From Candidatus Hydrothermota bacterium (lineage in GTDB: Bacteria; Hydrothermota; Hydrothermia; B15-G9), in contig QNDP01000080.1 in assembly GCA_003645975.1 (NCBI GenBank), forward strand, positions 1-6,458: a stretch of DNA of 6,458 bases, given 5' to 3'. This document shows, piece by piece, positions 5,680 to 6,458 of this stretch; the stretch's first letter is position 1, and each line of letters opens with the position of its first letter. Position numbers and translations under genes: made by a program. The notes under the pieces are model-generated. The model was not told the origin of the DNA. It did not search any database and saw only the letters and a list, made by a program, of their open reading frames with translations.

Positions 5680-5928
5680 ATGATTTACAAACAATGGGTA
5701 GAAGTGCCGCAGCCTTTCAAAAAGTTTGTATGGGACGCAATGGATGGCAAAGCACCACTTGAAAGTATCATTTTGAGAGTTCTGACTTATGGCAAATTTG
5801 AAGACATAAAAAGGCTTTACGAAATGTATCCGAAGGAGACACTGAGCGTAATCGAGCGATATCCGGACATCAAGCGCGGCGTTAGATACTGGATTAAAAA
5901 GTGGGCAGGTGGAAGAGATGCGGGATAA
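5680..5928 (+). CDS. small DUF6922-like protein, probable partner (antitoxin) of the AbiEii-like toxin
   Basis: 82 residues, cytoplasmic, basic and helical. The segment LESIILRVLTYGKFEDIKRL (28-47) resembles the I(I)xRVLxYGxxED(I/W)xxL core I associate with DUF6922 proteins, which often sit directly before AbiEii-type nucleotidyltransferases. PFKKFVWD (12-19) also fits their N-terminal 'Pxxxxxxx(W)D' region. The C-terminus is RYWIKKWAGG. ATG at 5680 is preferred because the predicted promoter would start transcription near 5641 and GGAT lies a few bases upstream. ATG at 5647 (93 residues) is possible; TTG at 5635 is unlikely. Its end overlaps the next gene by 11 bases, the arrangement expected for a co-translated toxin-antitoxin pair. 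The antitoxin role is inferred from position. Confidence 0.65.
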   Translation: MIYKQWVEVPQPFKKFVWDAMDGKAPLESIILRVLTYGKFEDIKRLYEMYPKETLSVIERYPDIKRGVRYWIKKWAGGRDAG

Positions 5929-6458
5929 ATTATTTGAGTTAGCCCGAAGGATTCAACCGCATTTTAAACGGTTCTATCTTGCAGGTGGAACTGCTCTTAT
6001 GTTCAGGTATAACCACAGGTTAAACGAAGACCTCTATTTTCTTTCGCCGCATGCTTTTTCCGTCAACAGGTTGATTGCAAAGGTTAGAAGACTTTTTCCC
6101 GTAGAATCTTATGAAATCCTTGGTGATAATGTGGATTTCAGGGTCGAAGGAGTGCAGGTCTCTTTTGTGTTCTTCCCGTTACAGAATATCAAAAAGACGG
6201 AGAGGTTTAAAGGGATTCGGGTTGTGAGCGACTATGACATATTTCTTAACAAAATCTATGCTGCTGGGCGTAGAATCGATTGGAAAGACCCATTTGATGC
6301 GGCTTATCTTCTGAAGATCCATAACTGGTCTCGCGAACAGGTGAAGCATGATTTCGAGCACAAGTTCCCATCGCAATCCTTTGAGATATATCTCGGCGCT
6401 CTTTTGAGTTTTGAGGATTATCCCGAACTGCCCGATTGGGCAAGAGAAACACTTAAAA
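5918..6458 (+). CDS. AbiEii/AbiGii-family nucleotidyltransferase toxin, 3' end beyond the window
   Basis: 180 codons are visible, and the frame is still open at the right edge. The N-terminus has the nucleotidyltransferase core FYLAGGTALMFRYNHRLNED (19-38), matching the family pattern YLAGGTALxLxxxHRxSxDLDFFS. Next come GVQVSFVFFPL (78-88), then GIRVVSDYDIFLNKIYAAGRR (99-119) as separate blocks with K112, and WKDPFDAAYLL (122-132), matching the family's KxxAxxxRxxxKDxxDLxxLL. Proteins of this family act in type IV toxin-antitoxin and phage-abortive systems; some characterised relatives transfer nucleotides to tRNA. The start at 5918 overlaps the small upstream gene by 11 bases and places GGT about 23 codons in, as usual. 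One oddity: after D38 the second metal-binding Asp is Tyr40 (DLY instead of DLD), a change one base could cause. The toxin may be inactive or altered. Confidence 0.85.
   Translation, partial: MRDKLFELARRIQPHFKRFYLAGGTALMFRYNHRLNEDLYFLSPHAFSVNRLIAKVRRLFPVESYEILGDNVDFRVEGVQVSFVFFPLQNIKKTERFKGIRVVSDYDIFLNKIYAAGRRIDWKDPFDAAYLLKIHNWSREQVKHDFEHKFPSQSFEIYLGALLSFEDYPELPDWARETLK

Noticed and set aside
6179..6452. Two - strand open frames opposite the AbiEii-like gene
   Set aside because: The + strand frame carries clear family motifs over the same bases; the others are shadows.
1..6458. tRNA, rRNA, CRISPR array or replication origin
   Set aside because: No cloverleaf-like sequence, rRNA-like stretch, regularly spaced repeats or DnaA-box cluster was seen by eye.

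Overview
The window looks like chromosomal DNA of an uncultured or little-studied bacterium with mid-range GC. It mixes ATG, GTG and probably TTG starts. The left edge carries what looks like a beta-rich, exported, possibly outer-membrane protein, which hints at a diderm cell, but I cannot assign a phylum.

Left part (1-1623, + strand): the end of a short gene for a predicted exported beta-rich protein overlaps the start of a complete alanine racemase gene (alr), which supplies D-alanine for peptidoglycan. Just after alr, about 1682-1853 holds a decayed C-terminal piece of an IS630-type transposase, broken across three reading frames.

Centre (1928-5001, - strand): a tight three-gene operon. 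In transcription order it encodes (i) an exported protein that resembles the CYTH / triphosphate tunnel metalloenzyme (TTM) superfamily, (ii) a DUF47/PhoU-like helical protein, and (iii) a PiT-family phosphate permease with an unusually long C-terminal extension. Both gene junctions are separated by exactly one nucleotide, so translation is probably coupled. DUF47-PiT pairs are well known. An exported CYTH-like protein as first gene is the most interesting point of the window. It suggests a system in which a periplasmic or surface protein binds or cleaves a phosphate-chain or organophosphate ligand and the released phosphate enters through PiT.

Right part (5002-6458): an accessory region. It holds a short fragment resembling an IS1634/IS4-type transposase, a cluster of small hairpins, a perfect 8-bp inverted repeat with a third copy nearby, and a possible small eight-cysteine protein on the - strand. 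A good sigma70-type promoter then precedes a two-gene toxin-antitoxin-like module: a small DUF6922-like protein and an AbiEii-type nucleotidyltransferase that runs off the right edge. The nucleotidyltransferase has Tyr where the second metal-binding Asp of its core motif is expected.
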